Notes: generated by a model not told the origin, from the sequence alone. A DNA stretch of 64,000 nt from JANYLB01 sp963837715 (GCA_963837715.1 CAWIOF010000002.1:1488001-1552000), one strand, 5' to 3'; counted from the first letter of the stretch, positions 34,437-44,535 are shown. Program-made: numbers and translations.

Positions 34437-36396
34437 ATGCAGGCACGCCGATCGACCGCGTCTGTGGTCGCTGCGCGCTCTGCGATCGTCGTGACCCTCG
34501 CGCTGATTGCCGCGCTCTGCGCCTCCACCACGCCGACCGCGGTCGCGGCCGACACGCCGACTCCGTCGTCCCGATCGAACGACTGCCAGTGGCCGATGTG
34601 GGGTCATGGCCCCGACCGGACCTTCGCGTACCCGTGCCCGACCGACATCAACGCGGAGACCGTCGGTGATCTGCGCCAGGTGTGGTTCTTCCGTGCACGC
34701 GACACCGTCACCGCGAGTCCGGCAGTCGTGGGGGGTACGGCGTACGTCGGCGACTGGTCGGGCAACTTCTACGCCCTGCGAGTGAGCGACGGCACCCCAC
34801 GCTGGCGGTTCCGCGCCGAACCCCACGGTCAGGTGTACGCGGGTCAGATCGTCTCGTCGGCCGCGGTCGCCACGGTCGGCGGCGTCCGCACCGTGTACTT
34901 CGCGTCGGGCAAGAGCCTCTACGCGCTGCCGGGCGCGCGACGGACACGTGCGGTGGCGCCACGAGATCGGTCGGACCGGACCCTCGAAGAACGACGACCC
35001 GAGTGAGATCGAATCGTCGCCCGTCGTCGTCGACGGAATGGTCGTCTTCGGGACCGACGTCCACAACAGCGACGGTGGCGAGGCGTCCCAGGTGATTGCG
35101 CTCGACGCACGCACCGGCCGCGTGCGGTGGGCCACGACGACGGCGCCGACGACCGGGACCTGGGCGACCGGGTCCGGTTGCGCCGACGTCTGGGGATCGC
35201 CGTCGGTCGACGTCGTCGGCCGCGGCGTGTTCGTGGGTACCGGGAACTGCGTCACCTCACCCGAGGGCTGGGGCCCGTTGTCGGAGGCGATCGTCGCGCT
35301 CGACCTCGACTCCGGCGCGGTCCGGTGGACCTACCAACCACATGCGCCCGGCAACGACGACTTCGACTTCGCGGGCGCACCGAACCTCTTCGAGATCGAC
35401 GGACGACCCGTCGTCGGACTCGGCAACAAGGACGCCGCGTACTCTGTGGTCGACCGGGCCACCGGCGCGCTCGTGTGGAGCACCCAGGCGACCACTCCCG
35501 GGATCGACGAGCGCGGGAGCAACTACTCCTACGGCGGCTTCATCGGTGCCACGACCTCCACCGACGGCCGCATCGTCGGCGGAACGGCGGTGGGTGGCAC
35601 GCCGGCGCTCCACGCGTTCGACGCTGCGACGGGTGCGATCGTCTGGCAGCAGGCCGAGGCCGGGCCGACGTACGCGGCTGCCGCGGCGGCGAACGGCGTG
35701 GTGTTCCTCGGCGGGACCGACTTCACGCTCCGCGCTCTCGACCTCACCGACGGATCCGTGCTGTGGAAGCACACGATGAGCGGCGCGGTCGCCGGTGGCG
35801 CCGCGATCGTCGGCGACAACGTGTTCGCGGTCGCGGGGCTCCGGGAACCCGGGAACGACAACCGGAGCCGCACGAGCGGCGTCTACCGCTTCTCGCTCAC
35901 CGCCACGCCGGTGCCGTCGACCAGCACGACCCGATCGTCGAGCTCGGGAACGACCGGCGCACCGCCGCCGAGTCCGAGTGAGTGCGTCGACGCACCGTGC
36001 GCGGTGCCGTTCCAGCTGAAGACCCCACCCGCAGGGACCCAACCCAGCCTCACCCTGTCGATCCGGATCCAACCGTGGCGGTTGCAGGTCGACACCGAAG
36101 GGCTCGGTGAGCCCGCCGCGTGGCTCCGCCCCGGGAGCCAGTCGGCGAAGGTCGGCGCGACGCGCTACGGCGTCTTCATGTCGGAGCGCGACGACGACCC
36201 GAGCGGTGGGCTCGTCTGCGTGCTCGACGCCGACGGCGACTGCACCACGACGAAGATCCTGCGCCGCGGCACGACCTACAACCGCATCACCGTCCTCGCG
36301 ATCACCGACTCGACCACGCTCCCCGAGGCTGCGGAAGGCCTCGACCGGATGGTCACGACCCAGTCGTTCGATCCCCCACTCGCCCCGCGCCGCTGA
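34437..36396 (+). CDS. Exported PQQ-type beta-propeller protein, frameshift near 34940
   Basis: A signal peptide (STASVVAARSAIVVTLALIA to AVAAD) is followed by a region with WPMWGHGPDRTFAYPCPTDI and repeated propeller blades: SPAVVGGTAYVGDWSGNFYA, SPVVVDGMVVFGTDVHNSDG, ALDARTGRVRWATTTAPTTG and FDAATGAIVWQQAEAGPTYA, typical of quinoprotein (PQQ-like) repeats. One base is extra in ctgccgggcgcgcg near 34940, before DGHVRWRHEIGRTG. After the propeller (to about residue 495) come a Thr/Ser linker and a C-terminal domain with cysteines. About 652 aa in all. Cofactor-binding residues cannot be confirmed, so dehydrogenase activity is uncertain. A GGGGGGAA site precedes the ATG. Confidence 0.8.
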
Positions 36397-36473
36397 CCGA
36401 CCCGCACCGACCGCCTGCGCCACGTCCCCGACACCTCCCGACCACGGCACACCCCTGAGCACTGGAGCACTCC

Positions 36474-37637
36474 ATGCGACGCCTCCTCACCTTCGTCCTC
36501 GCCACCGTCATCGCCGTCGGAACGTTGGGCGCGATGCGCGTCGGCGACCGGCCGGCCACGCGGGTCGCCTCCGAACGGCGGACGGTCGTGTTCAACGGGC
36601 AGGGGAACAACCTCGACGCGTACACCGCGACGCGTCCGTTCCGTCACCAGCAGGTGATCGAGTCGGCCGCGACCGACCCCGACGGCACCGACTTCAACGC
36701 GCAGATCTGCTTCTTCCCCCAGGACGCCGGCAAGGCGGTGCGGCGGTTCATCGGTGGCGAAGACACCGGCCAGCCCGACCCGCCGCAGGGTTGGGGCATC
36801 TTCGAGTTGCGGGGCACGCGCCCCGGCAACTTCCGGACCAAGCAGATCGCCAAGCTCACGCCCACCTACCAGGGCTCGCTCGACAACGCCGAGAACTACG
36901 GCTGCGGGTTCCTGTCCGACGGTCGGATCGTCACGAGCGACGTCGGCAACCAGGCATCGGGCACCGGCGACGGCCAGCTCATCGTCTGGTTCCCGCCCTT
37001 CAACACCGGCGTGGGTGGTGAAGGTCAGGTGCGGTACTGCAAGATCGACGTCGGCATCGCCACGGCCGGGGGCATCGCCGTCGACGACGAAGACCGCGTC
37101 TACGTCACGTCGGCGCGGCCGCCGACCGCAGGCGTGTGGCGCTACCCGGGCCCGTTCCCCACTTCCGACACCGCCGCCGGCGGCTGCGGTGCGAAGGACG
37201 CAACCGGAGCCCCGCTCGCCGACTCCGCGCCCCGCGAGGTGTTCATCCCTGCGACCGCGCCCCTGTCCACACCGAACGCAGTGGTCCAGCGCCCCGGTGG
37301 TGGCTTCTACGTGTCGAGCGTGATCACCGGGGTGATCGCGCAGTACGACGACGACGGCGCGTACGTCCGCACGATCCTGCAGCCCCCCGCAGGCGAGACC
37401 CTCGGGGCCGAACCCTTCACCACGGGCACGCCACTCGGCATCGGCGTCGATCGCGCCGGCACGATCTTCTACGCCGACATCGGCATCGTGGTCAGCGCCG
37501 ACGGGATCGGACCCGGCGACGGCAACGGCACCGTGCGCCGCATCGGGTTCAAGAACGGTGAGCCCCTGCCCCCCGTGACGATGGCCACCGGCCTCGAGTT
37601 CCCCGACGGCATCGGGATCCTCGAACCCCGCCGCTGA
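36474..37637 (+). CDS. Exported SMP-30/NHL-like beta-propeller protein, 387 aa
   Basis: The N-terminal hydrophobic segment (MRRLLTFVLATVIAVGTLGA) is a signal peptide or anchor. The rest has propeller-like strands such as NYGCGFLSDGRIVTSDVGNQ, GGIAVDDEDRVYVTSARPPT, NAVVQRPGGGFYVSSVITGV and GTPLGIGVDRAGTIFYADIG, ending GLEFPDGIGILEPRR. This pattern resembles gluconolactonase/SMP-30 and NHL propellers, but the metal ligands are not certain. It lies 78 bp after the PQQ-type propeller gene on the same strand, and the two may act together outside the cell. Substrate unknown. Confidence 0.7.
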   Translation: MRRLLTFVLATVIAVGTLGAMRVGDRPATRVASERRTVVFNGQGNNLDAYTATRPFRHQQVIESAATDPDGTDFNAQICFFPQDAGKAVRRFIGGEDTGQPDPPQGWGIFELRGTRPGNFRTKQIAKLTPTYQGSLDNAENYGCGFLSDGRIVTSDVGNQASGTGDGQLIVWFPPFNTGVGGEGQVRYCKIDVGIATAGGIAVDDEDRVYVTSARPPTAGVWRYPGPFPTSDTAAGGCGAKDATGAPLADSAPREVFIPATAPLSTPNAVVQRPGGGFYVSSVITGVIAQYDDDGAYVRTILQPPAGETLGAEPFTTGTPLGIGVDRAGTIFYADIGIVVSADGIGPGDGNGTVRRIGFKNGEPLPPVTMATGLEFPDGIGILEPRR

Positions 37638-37647
37638 CCCGCCCCGG

Positions 37648-37706
37648 CCCCCGTTCTGGTCATCTCCACGGTTGCCCTGCAACCGCGCGCATGACCGGAA
37701 CGGGGG
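37648..37706. terminator. Long two-part hairpin between convergent genes
   Basis: Outer arms cccccgttctggtcat (37648-37663) and atgaccggaacggggg (37691-37706) pair over 16 bp with one mismatch. An inner stem ggttgc/gcaacc (37670-37675 and 37679-37684) closes the loop. It lies between the convergent propeller and ABC permease genes, and probably terminates both. Confidence 0.75.
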
Positions 37707-37716
37707 TTGTCCCGTC

Positions 37717-39414
37717 TCAGTCCTTCTTGGCGAGGCCGAGCAGGCCCCCCTCGCGGGGTGGCGCGACGCGGCTTCCGGCCCTCGCGGCGACGGCCATCAG
37801 ACCCGCGGCCGTGGTCGCCACCGTGGCGACCGCGACGTCGGCGATCATCGGCCCGACGCCGGCGGCGTCCTTGGCCGCGTTGAACGCCTGCACGATCACC
37901 GGCGTCAAGACCGCGAGCGCCACCGCGGGGCCGACGATGTACCAGCCCGCGAGGATGAAGACACCGGCGTCGCCGATGCTGACCACGAGCTCGAGCGGGA
38001 GCCGGCCCTTGTACGCGTTGAACAACGCTGCGGCCACCAGGGGCGGCGCGCAGAGCACCACGACGGCCATCCCCGACCAGCCGAGACCCGGCTCGAGCGC
38101 GACCCCGAGCGCCCACCCGACGCAGCCGATCACCGCGAGGACGACCGACGGCACCACCGCGTGCCGTACCGCGATCCCCGAGAACTTCATCGGCAACTGC
38201 GACGCGATCTGCGGGGTGTCGCCGTCGAGCCGCGCCGTCTCGACGAGGCTCGCGGCGGCCCCGTAGCCGAGGAGCACCGCCACCACGATCAGGAGGATCG
38301 GGGGCTTGCCGTCGGCGGATGCTGCCGTTCCCGCCGCGATGATGCCGATCGACCCGAACGCGAACGTGGCGGTCCAGCCGAGTTGACCAGGACCGCGGAG
38401 GACGCCGGTCAGGTCGCGCCACATCACCACGAGATGCGGCGATCCGGGAAGGCGGATGCGTCGCCGGGCCCGGCCGGCCTGCGCCCGACTGGCGCGGATG
38501 CTGAGCCGGGCCTGCCGGGCGTCTCCCATGAACACGGCCGCACCGACGCTCTGCGCGGTGCGGGCCCGGACCCGCAGGCTCTGGGTGGGGATCGAGCCAC
38601 ACGCCCGCGCCGCTGCCGCGGCCGCGAGGAGCGTCACCAGCGTGAGCGCACCGAGCGCCACGAGTGCACCGGTGCCGACCGCGTCGGCCCGTCCCACCGT
38701 GCTGATCGGGTACGCGGCCCACCCCCACGGTCCCGACCAGGTGACTGCGTCGTCGATCCACGCCGGTCGGCTTCCCGTCGAGGCCGACACCGCGGCCACC
38801 ACGACGAGCAGCGCGCCGAGCAGGAGCGGTACCGCCGACCACCGTTGCGAGAGCCGTTCGAGCCGCGGCGACGCCTCCACGAGCAGCGCGACCGACACGC
38901 CGAGCACCCCGATCAGCGCACACGCAGCCGTGAGCACCACCACGAGCGCGATGCCCGTCGCGGGTCGGAGCGCGTGGAGCACAGCAGCACCGAGGAGACC
39001 GACGAGCGCACCCGCGATCGCGGTGATCGCCGCGGTGGTGAACAAGCGGGGGCGCAGCACCCGACCGCGGTCGAGCGGGAGCGGGAGCAGCCACCCGACG
39101 TCGGCCGCGCCGAGCACGACCGGTCCGCGCCAACGCGCGTTGCGGACGAACACTCCGAGCGCGACGAGTACGAGACCCGCCAGCGCAGGGAGGAGACTCC
39201 GCACGACGACCGGTCCGGTGTCGGCACGCAGTTCGGTGCCACCCAATGTGCGTCTCACCCAGTCGAACACCGGGTAGCCGTAGAGCACGATGATGATCGC
39301 GGCCAGGTACACGCCGTACATCACCTTGCCGAGCTTGCGCCGACGTTGGCCTCGCGTCCGGCGCAGCCAGGCGAGCACCTCGGTGGTCGAGACGTCGACC
39401 GTCGCCGCGGTCAC
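37717..39414 (-). CDS. ABC-type exporter membrane subunit, about 565 aa
   Basis: A large polytopic protein with about twelve hydrophobic helices: KVMYGVYLAAIIIVLYGYPV near the N-terminus, RSLLPALAGLVLVALGVFVR, AACALIGVLGVSVALLVEAS, then a middle cytoplasmic part (RARTAQSVGAAVFMGDARQA) and PILLIVVAVLLGYGAAASLV later. The GTG at 39414 overlaps the ATPase stop by 4 bp (GTGA), so it is the permease partner. The shape fits the exporter-type permeases annotated as unknown in actinobacteria. The substrate is unknown; frame and length are intact. Confidence 0.75.
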   Translation of the reverse strand: MTAATVDVSTTEVLAWLRRTRGQRRRKLGKVMYGVYLAAIIIVLYGYPVFDWVRRTLGGTELRADTGPVVVRSLLPALAGLVLVALGVFVRNARWRGPVVLGAADVGWLLPLPLDRGRVLRPRLFTTAAITAIAGALVGLLGAAVLHALRPATGIALVVVLTAACALIGVLGVSVALLVEASPRLERLSQRWSAVPLLLGALLVVVAAVSASTGSRPAWIDDAVTWSGPWGWAAYPISTVGRADAVGTGALVALGALTLVTLLAAAAAARACGSIPTQSLRVRARTAQSVGAAVFMGDARQARLSIRASRAQAGRARRRIRLPGSPHLVVMWRDLTGVLRGPGQLGWTATFAFGSIGIIAAGTAASADGKPPILLIVVAVLLGYGAAASLVETARLDGDTPQIASQLPMKFSGIAVRHAVVPSVVLAVIGCVGWALGVALEPGLGWSGMAVVVLCAPPLVAAALFNAYKGRLPLELVVSIGDAGVFILAGWYIVGPAVALAVLTPVIVQAFNAAKDAAGVGPMIADVAVATVATTAAGLMAVAARAGSRVAPPREGGLLGLAKKD

Positions 39415-40118
39415 GGTCGACTCACAGATCCCCGTCGAACGATGCGAGGTCGTCGCGCGACAGCGTTCCCGGCGAAGCCGTCGCGCAGCACGAGGGCCCG
39501 GTCGGCCGCCGTCCGCGCCACCTCGATCTGGTGGGTCGCGAGCACGATCGCGACGCCGCGGTCGGTCTCGGCCCGCAACAGATCCGCGAGTCGACCGCGC
39601 GCCGCCGGGTCGAGGTGCTGCTCGGGTTCGTCGAGGATCACGAGCGAGCGCGGCCGCACCAGCACCGCGGCCAGGCGCAGCGACTGCTGCTGACCGGCGG
39701 AGAGGACGGCGGGGAACTTGTCGGCGTGCTCGGTCAGCCGTGCCCACGCCAGTGCGTCATCGACCGCTTCCTCGACGTCGGGGAGGCCGTGGCCGAGCGC
39801 GACGAACTCGAGGTGCTCGCGGGTCGTGAGATCGGGATAGAAGGCCGACGGACCCGCGACGACCGCCATCCGCTCCCGGACGGCCGGACCGTTCTCGTCG
39901 ATCCGTCCTCCTGCGAACGTCACCCGACCGGCCGTGGGGATCTCGCGTCCGGCCATCAGGCGGAGGAGCGTCGACTTGCCCGAGCCGTTCGGCCCGACGA
40001 CCGCGAGGCACTCCCCCGGTTTCACCTGCAGATCGAGGGGCGCCAACGCGACCACGTCGCCGTACTCCCGGGTCGCGCCGACCAACGTCAACAGCGGCTC
40101 GTCGGATCCTGCGTCCAC
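39411..40118 (-). CDS. ABC transporter ATP-binding protein, 235 aa
   Basis: A single nucleotide-binding domain with Walker A VVGPNGSGKSTLLRLMAGRE at about residues 40-55, a Q-loop region (MAVVAGPSAFYPDLTTREHL), the signature LSAGQQQSLRLAAVLVRPRS (S-A-G-Q in place of S-G-G-Q), Walker B LVILDEPEQHLDP, and the switch histidine in IVLATHQIEVARTAADRALV. The GTG at 40118 is preceded by a GGAAGGGGAA ribosome site. It is coupled by overlap to the membrane subunit gene and energises it. Import or export cannot be told from the domain, but the absence of a binding protein suggests export. Confidence 0.9.
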   Translation of the reverse strand: MDAGSDEPLLTLVGATREYGDVVALAPLDLQVKPGECLAVVGPNGSGKSTLLRLMAGREIPTAGRVTFAGGRIDENGPAVRERMAVVAGPSAFYPDLTTREHLEFVALGHGLPDVEEAVDDALAWARLTEHADKFPAVLSAGQQQSLRLAAVLVRPRSLVILDEPEQHLDPAARGRLADLLRAETDRGVAIVLATHQIEVARTAADRALVLRDGFAGNAVARRPRIVRRGSVSRP

Positions 40119-40171
40119 CGTTCCCCTTCCGACCGGCCGTCCCGACCAGCACGTCCGATCGTCGGGCGATC

Positions 40172-41315
40172 CTATGGCTGCCCCACCCCGGCAGCAGCCA
40201 TCGAGGCCTCGAGATCGGGCGGGAGCGGAGGCGCAGCGCCGCGCCACGAGGTGTTCCGTCGCCAGAACACGTAGGTGGCCAGCCCGAACGGGATCGGGAG
40301 CACGTAGGTGAGCACCCGGAACAGGAGGACGGCACCCACGATCTGGGCGTGGTTCCCACCCGCGGCGTCGAGGCCGGCGATCAGCGCGAGCTCGATGACC
40401 CCGATCCCGCCCGGCGTGAGAGGGATCGCCGTGAGCAGCCGCGCGAACGCGAACACCGCGAGCACCTCGGCCCACCCGACCTCGTCGTCGGAGACGCCGA
40501 TGGCGCGCAGGGCGACGAGCAGGACCGCGTACAGCGAGAAGTGCCCGACGAGCGTCCAGAACGTGAGCGCAGCCCACCGCCGACTCACGAGACCGATGAC
40601 CCGCGTCCGGAACTTCACCACGGCGTCGTCCCACCCCGACACCGGACCCTTACGGATCACCCGACGGAGCTGCGACATCACCCGGCCCGTCACGATCCCG
40701 GTCTTCGCCGCGAAGTCGGCGCTGTGCAGGATCAGGGCGAAGATCACCACCGCGGCGACGAGCGCGCCGAAGCCGACGAACGCCGAGAGCAGACGGCCAC
40801 CGCCGGCGCCGCCCTGCAACGCCAGGATCGACACCGCCATGATCGGCATCGCCAACTTGGCGAAGTTGTTCCAGATGCCCGACACGATCGCCGAGACGCT
40901 GATCCGCGACTTCGAGAAGCCCCAGGAGCCGAGCATCCCGAAGTAGAGGCCGACTGCGACCGCGCCACCGGCGGGCACCGTGTTCGACACCGCGGTCGTG
41001 GTCTCGGTGACGACCATCGCCTGGGTCCACCGCAGTCCCGGGGTGCAGAGCACGACGAGGATCCAGTAGGTGACCAGGTTCCAGATCGCGGCGAGCTGTC
41101 AGCACGCCGAGCTCCAGCGCGGTCATGTCCTGGATCTGCTTCCAGACCTCCGACAGGTCGGCGATCTGCGGGAGCACGAACACGAGGACGGCAACGCCCA
41201 GGCCGAGGGAGAGCGCTGCTTGCACGACGCGCCGCACGGTGCTCGGCCGTTTGGTGCCCGCGGCGTCGTCGTCCGCGTTCGAGCTTCCCGTCACCGCGGC
41301 AGCTTCGCGACTCAT
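40172..41315 (-). CDS. Lysylphosphatidylglycerol-synthase-type (UPF0104/AglD-like) flippase, frameshift near 41100
   Basis: Two frames join into one polytopic protein of about 380 aa: SREAAAVTGSSNADDDAAGT, STVRRVVQAALSLGLGVAVL and IADLSEVWKQIQDMTALELG in the first; after about 41100 AAIWNLVTYWILVVLCTPGL, MVVTETTTAVSNTVPAGGAV and LLTAIPLTPGGIGVIELALI in the second. The P-A-G-G and T-P-G-G-I-G loops are hallmarks of the integral membrane domain shared by MprF-type synthases and UPF0104 proteins, proposed to move lipids or lipid-linked sugars across membranes. It is divergent, 77 bp away, from the PAP2/kinase operon, which suggests shared function or control. Confidence 0.83.
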
Positions 41316-41392
41316 CGCGGGCGCCGCAAGGTCGACTGCGGTGGCGACCGCGTGGAAGCCTGGCTCCGTCGGGGACCAGATCCGGGAGCATC
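41316..41392. promoter_or_regulatory. Divergent promoter region of flippase and PAP2/kinase operon
   Basis: These 77 bp separate the flippase gene (minus) from the OpuAC-like gene (plus) and must carry at least one promoter each. GGGAG 4 nt before 41393 is the operon's first ribosome site. No clear -35/-10 or operator palindrome is visible. Confidence 0.4.
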
Positions 41393-42328
41393 ATGCAACG
41401 ACGGTTCGGACGGCGACGCCGGGGTTGGTGGCTCCTGGGACCACTCCTCGTGGTCGTGGCCGCGTGTAGCCCCGCCGCGGCGCCGCGCGGCGCTCCCGAC
41501 GCGCTGCACGACGACGGGATCACCGTAGCGTCGTTCGACTTCCCCGAGAGCCGGTTGCTCGCCGAGGTGTACGGGGCCGCCCTGGCCCGAGCCCGCTACG
41601 ACGTCTCCTTCGCCCGGAACCTCGGGCCGAGAGAGCTCGTCGATCCGGCCCTCGCTCGCGGGCTCGTGGAGCTCGTCCCGGAGTATGCCGGGACCGCGCT
41701 GGAGTTCCTGAGCCTCGGCGAGGTCCACCCATCGGCCGACGTCGCCACGACCCACGAGGCCCTGACGCGGACCCTCGATGGAGGCAACATGGTGGCCTTG
41801 GATCCCGCGCCGGCCCAGACCGCCAACGCCATCGTCGTCACCCGCGAGACCGCGACCACCAACCGACTGCGCACCATCAGCGACCTCGCGCCCGTCGCGT
41901 CGGGGTTCACGTTCGGCGGACCGTCCGAGTGCCCGAACCGTCCGTTCTGCCTCGAGGGCCTCCGCGACACCTACGGTCTCGAGTTCTCGAGCTTCCTCCC
42001 GCTCGACACCGGCGGCCCGCTCACCGTCGGGGCGCTCGAGCAGTCGGCCGTCGACGTCGGCCTCTTGTTCACGACCGATCCCCGCATCGCCACCAGCGAT
42101 CTCGTGGAGCTCGTCGACGACCGAGCCTTGCAGCCGGCGGAGAACGTGACGCCCTTCGTGCACCGCGACACCCTCCGCCGGTTCGGACCCGAGCTGGCCG
42201 CCGTGATCGATGCAGTGTCGGCGCGCCTCACCACCGCGGAGCTCCGCGCGCTGAACGGGCGGGTCGCCGACGGTGAACCCCCCGCCGAGGTCGCGCGCGA
42301 CTGGGTCGCAGCGACGGGCTCACGATGA
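41393..42328 (+). CDS. OpuAC/ProX-like substrate-binding lipoprotein, 311 aa
   Basis: A lipobox ends the signal peptide (GWWLLGPLLVVVAACSPAAA, cysteine at about residue 25). The mature part shows the type II periplasmic-binding fold of glycine-betaine/choline receptors: ITVASFDFPESRLLAEVYGA, ELVPEYAGTALEFLSLGEVH (the characteristic P-E-Y-x-G), TANAIVVTRETATTNRLRTI and VDVGLLFTTDPRIATSDLVE. No ABC permease or ATPase is adjacent, so it may act as a sensor or lipid/osmolyte receptor rather than in classical import. Its stop overlaps the next start by 4 bp, placing it first in the PAP2/kinase operon. Confidence 0.83.
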   Translation: MQRRFGRRRRGWWLLGPLLVVVAACSPAAAPRGAPDALHDDGITVASFDFPESRLLAEVYGAALARARYDVSFARNLGPRELVDPALARGLVELVPEYAGTALEFLSLGEVHPSADVATTHEALTRTLDGGNMVALDPAPAQTANAIVVTRETATTNRLRTISDLAPVASGFTFGGPSECPNRPFCLEGLRDTYGLEFSSFLPLDTGGPLTVGALEQSAVDVGLLFTTDPRIATSDLVELVDDRALQPAENVTPFVHRDTLRRFGPELAAVIDAVSARLTTAELRALNGRVADGEPPAEVARDWVAATGSR

Positions 42329-44535
42329 CGGAGTCGACCCGGCCCCTCGGCGTCGACCTCGACGACGAGTCAGCCACCTCGGCAGCGCACCGGATCGTCA
42401 CGGAAGCAACCGACGGCACACGTCGGCGCCGACGTCCGACCGGCGCGCCGCCGGCCCTCCCGCGCAGCATCGGGACGAGCGGGAAGCTGTGGCTCGTCCT
42501 GTTCGTGGCGATGGTCGCTTGGATCCCGTTCGCGCTCGCGTCACCCGCGGTGATGCGGATCGCCGACCGCGCCGACACCGCGTTCCTCCGCGAGGTCGTC
42601 GAGTTCCGGACCGCCTGGCTCACGACGATCATGACCCGCGTCGACCGCATCGGCTCCGGCTGGACCGTCACCGTGCTCTCGATCGGGACGATCGTGCTCC
42701 TCCTCGTGTTCCGGAGGTGGCGCCACCTGCTGACGTTGCTCGGCAGCATCGCGGTGCTGGTCGTCTCCGGGAGCATCCTCTACACAGCCTTCTCCCGACC
42801 CCGGCCGTACGGCGTCACGATCATCGGACGGTGGAGCGGCTTCTCGATGCCGTCACCACCCGTCGCAGTGCTCGCGCTCGTGCTCGTCGCGATCACCTAC
42901 ACCCTCGTCGTGCCGGGCCAGCCCCGCACCATCGCGAAGTGGATCGTGGCCGCGCTGATGACCCTCTTCGTCGCGTCGCGGCTCTACCTCGCCGTCGACC
43001 ACCCGTCCGACGTCGTGGTCGCGGTGACGTTCGGCGTCGCGATCCCGCTGCTCGCGTTCCGGTTCTTCACGCCGAACGAGGTGTACCCGGTCGCCTACGG
43101 CCGGGGGAAGACCGCGCACCTCGACGTGGGTGGCCGACGCGGCCTCGCCATCCGAGCCGCGGTCCAGGACCAGCTCGGCATCACGGTCGTCGAGGTCGGC
43201 CACGTCGGGCTCGCCGGTTCCGGCGGCTCGACGCCGATCCGGATGCGGCTCGAAGGGGACCAGCCCACCTACCTCTTCGCCAAGCTCTACGCGATGAACC
43301 ACGTCCGCTCGGACCGGTGGTACAAGCTCGGGCGGACGATCCTCTACGGGCGTCTGGAAGACGAGAGCTCCTTCCAGACGGTTCGGCGACTCGCCGAGTA
43401 CGAGGACTACGCCGCCCGCCTGCTCCGCGACAACGGCATCCCCACAGCCGAGTCGTACGGCATCGTCGAGCTCACACCCGAGCGCGAGTACCTGCTCGTC
43501 ACGGAGTTCTTCGACAACGCGCAGGAGATCGGCGACGCCGAGGTCGACGACCAGGTCATCGACGAGGCACTGATGATCGTGCGGCGGCTCTGGGATGCCG
43601 GTCTCGCCCACCGCGACATCAAGCCCGCCAACCTGCTCGTGCGAGAGGGCCACGTCCTCGTCATCGACACCGCGTTCGCGCAGGTTCGTCCCTCGCCGTG
43701 GCGAGAAGCGGTCGACCTCGCGAACATGATGCTCGTCCTCGCGGTGCGCACCGATGCACCGCGCGTCTACGAGCACGCCCTCCGCTTGTTCACGGAGGAC
43801 GACATCGCCGAGGCGTTCGCGGCCGCCCGCGGTGTCGCGAGCCCGTCGCAGCTCCGCGCCGCGATGAAGGCCGACGGTCGCAGTCTCATCGAGGAGTTCC
43901 GGGCCCTCGCACCGCCCCGACGCCCGATCGCCCTCCAACGGTGGAGCGTCCGTCGGGTCGCGCTGGCACTCGCACTCGTGGTCGGCGTCGTGTTCGCAGT
44001 CTCCCAGACCGTCTCGATGCTGAAGCCGGCGCACGACGTCGAAGTGAGTGCCTCCCCCGACTGCGGCACCGGCAACCTCATGATCCTCATGGCCCAGTCG
44101 GTTCCGAGCGCGACGTCGATCCCGTGCATCGCCACGACCCCGGCCGGCTGGAAGCCGGGTGACGTGCACGTCCAGCGGGGGCACACGTCGTTCTCGCTCG
44201 ATTCCGACGAAGCCGGCGACGACGCGGTCGAGGTGGACTTCGGGCCGGTCGACTCCTGCGACACCGCGGGCGCGCAGGCGGTACCGACCGACGAGGAGGG
44301 GACCCGCCGGTTCGAGGCTCCCGAACAGATCCGACCCGAGCTCGTCGGCAGTCGGACGTACCGGTTCCCGGGCGGCTGCACCACCTACACCTACGCGTTC
44401 GAGCGCGGGGCGGCCTCGGCCCTGCTCTTCGCGGTCGACCAGGCACTCGGGTTCCAGGACCGCGAGTCGCTGATCCGTACCGTGCACGACGACACCGACC
44501 TGCGCCTGTGCGGCGCCGGCGTCCCGTGTCCGTGA
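42325..44535 (+). CDS. Degenerate-PAP2 / protein-kinase-like fusion with exported C-terminal domain, 736 aa
   Basis: Domain order: helix-rich PAP2-like membrane domain (about 53-246), kinase-like domain (about 285-530), one membrane helix (about 545-563) and a cysteine-rich exported tail (Cys 580, 601, 645, 685, 729, 735). The PAP2 motifs have lost their catalytic residues: the K of K-x6-R-P is Y153, P-S-G-H is P-S-P-P (176-179), and the histidine of S-R-x5-H is D225, though S218, R219 and D229 remain. The kinase keeps Lys320, the H429-R430-D431 loop, Asn436 and Asp448 (IDTA), like aminoglycoside/lipopolysaccharide-type kinases. It overlaps its neighbours by 4 bp on both sides. A membrane lipid or polyprenol kinase using the dead PAP2 domain for substrate binding is my inference. 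Confidence 0.8.
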   Translation: MTESTRPLGVDLDDESATSAAHRIVTEATDGTRRRRRPTGAPPALPRSIGTSGKLWLVLFVAMVAWIPFALASPAVMRIADRADTAFLREVVEFRTAWLTTIMTRVDRIGSGWTVTVLSIGTIVLLLVFRRWRHLLTLLGSIAVLVVSGSILYTAFSRPRPYGVTIIGRWSGFSMPSPPVAVLALVLVAITYTLVVPGQPRTIAKWIVAALMTLFVASRLYLAVDHPSDVVVAVTFGVAIPLLAFRFFTPNEVYPVAYGRGKTAHLDVGGRRGLAIRAAVQDQLGITVVEVGHVGLAGSGGSTPIRMRLEGDQPTYLFAKLYAMNHVRSDRWYKLGRTILYGRLEDESSFQTVRRLAEYEDYAARLLRDNGIPTAESYGIVELTPEREYLLVTEFFDNAQEIGDAEVDDQVIDEALMIVRRLWDAGLAHRDIKPANLLVREGHVLVIDTAFAQVRPSPWREAVDLANMMLVLAVRTDAPRVYEHALRLFTEDDIAEAFAAARGVASPSQLRAAMKADGRSLIEEFRALAPPRRPIALQRWSVRRVALALALVVGVVFAVSQTVSMLKPAHDVEVSASPDCGTGNLMILMAQSVPSATSIPCIATTPAGWKPGDVHVQRGHTSFSLDSDEAGDDAVEVDFGPVDSCDTAGAQAVPTDEEGTRRFEAPEQIRPELVGSRTYRFPGGCTTYTYAFERGAASALLFAVDQALGFQDRESLIRTVHDDTDLRLCGAGVPCP

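Noticed and set aside
42325..44535. Frameshift explaining the missing PAP2 residues
   Set aside because: The frame is continuous, hydrophobic helices are in register and the spacing of all three degenerate motifs is normal, so the substitutions look real.
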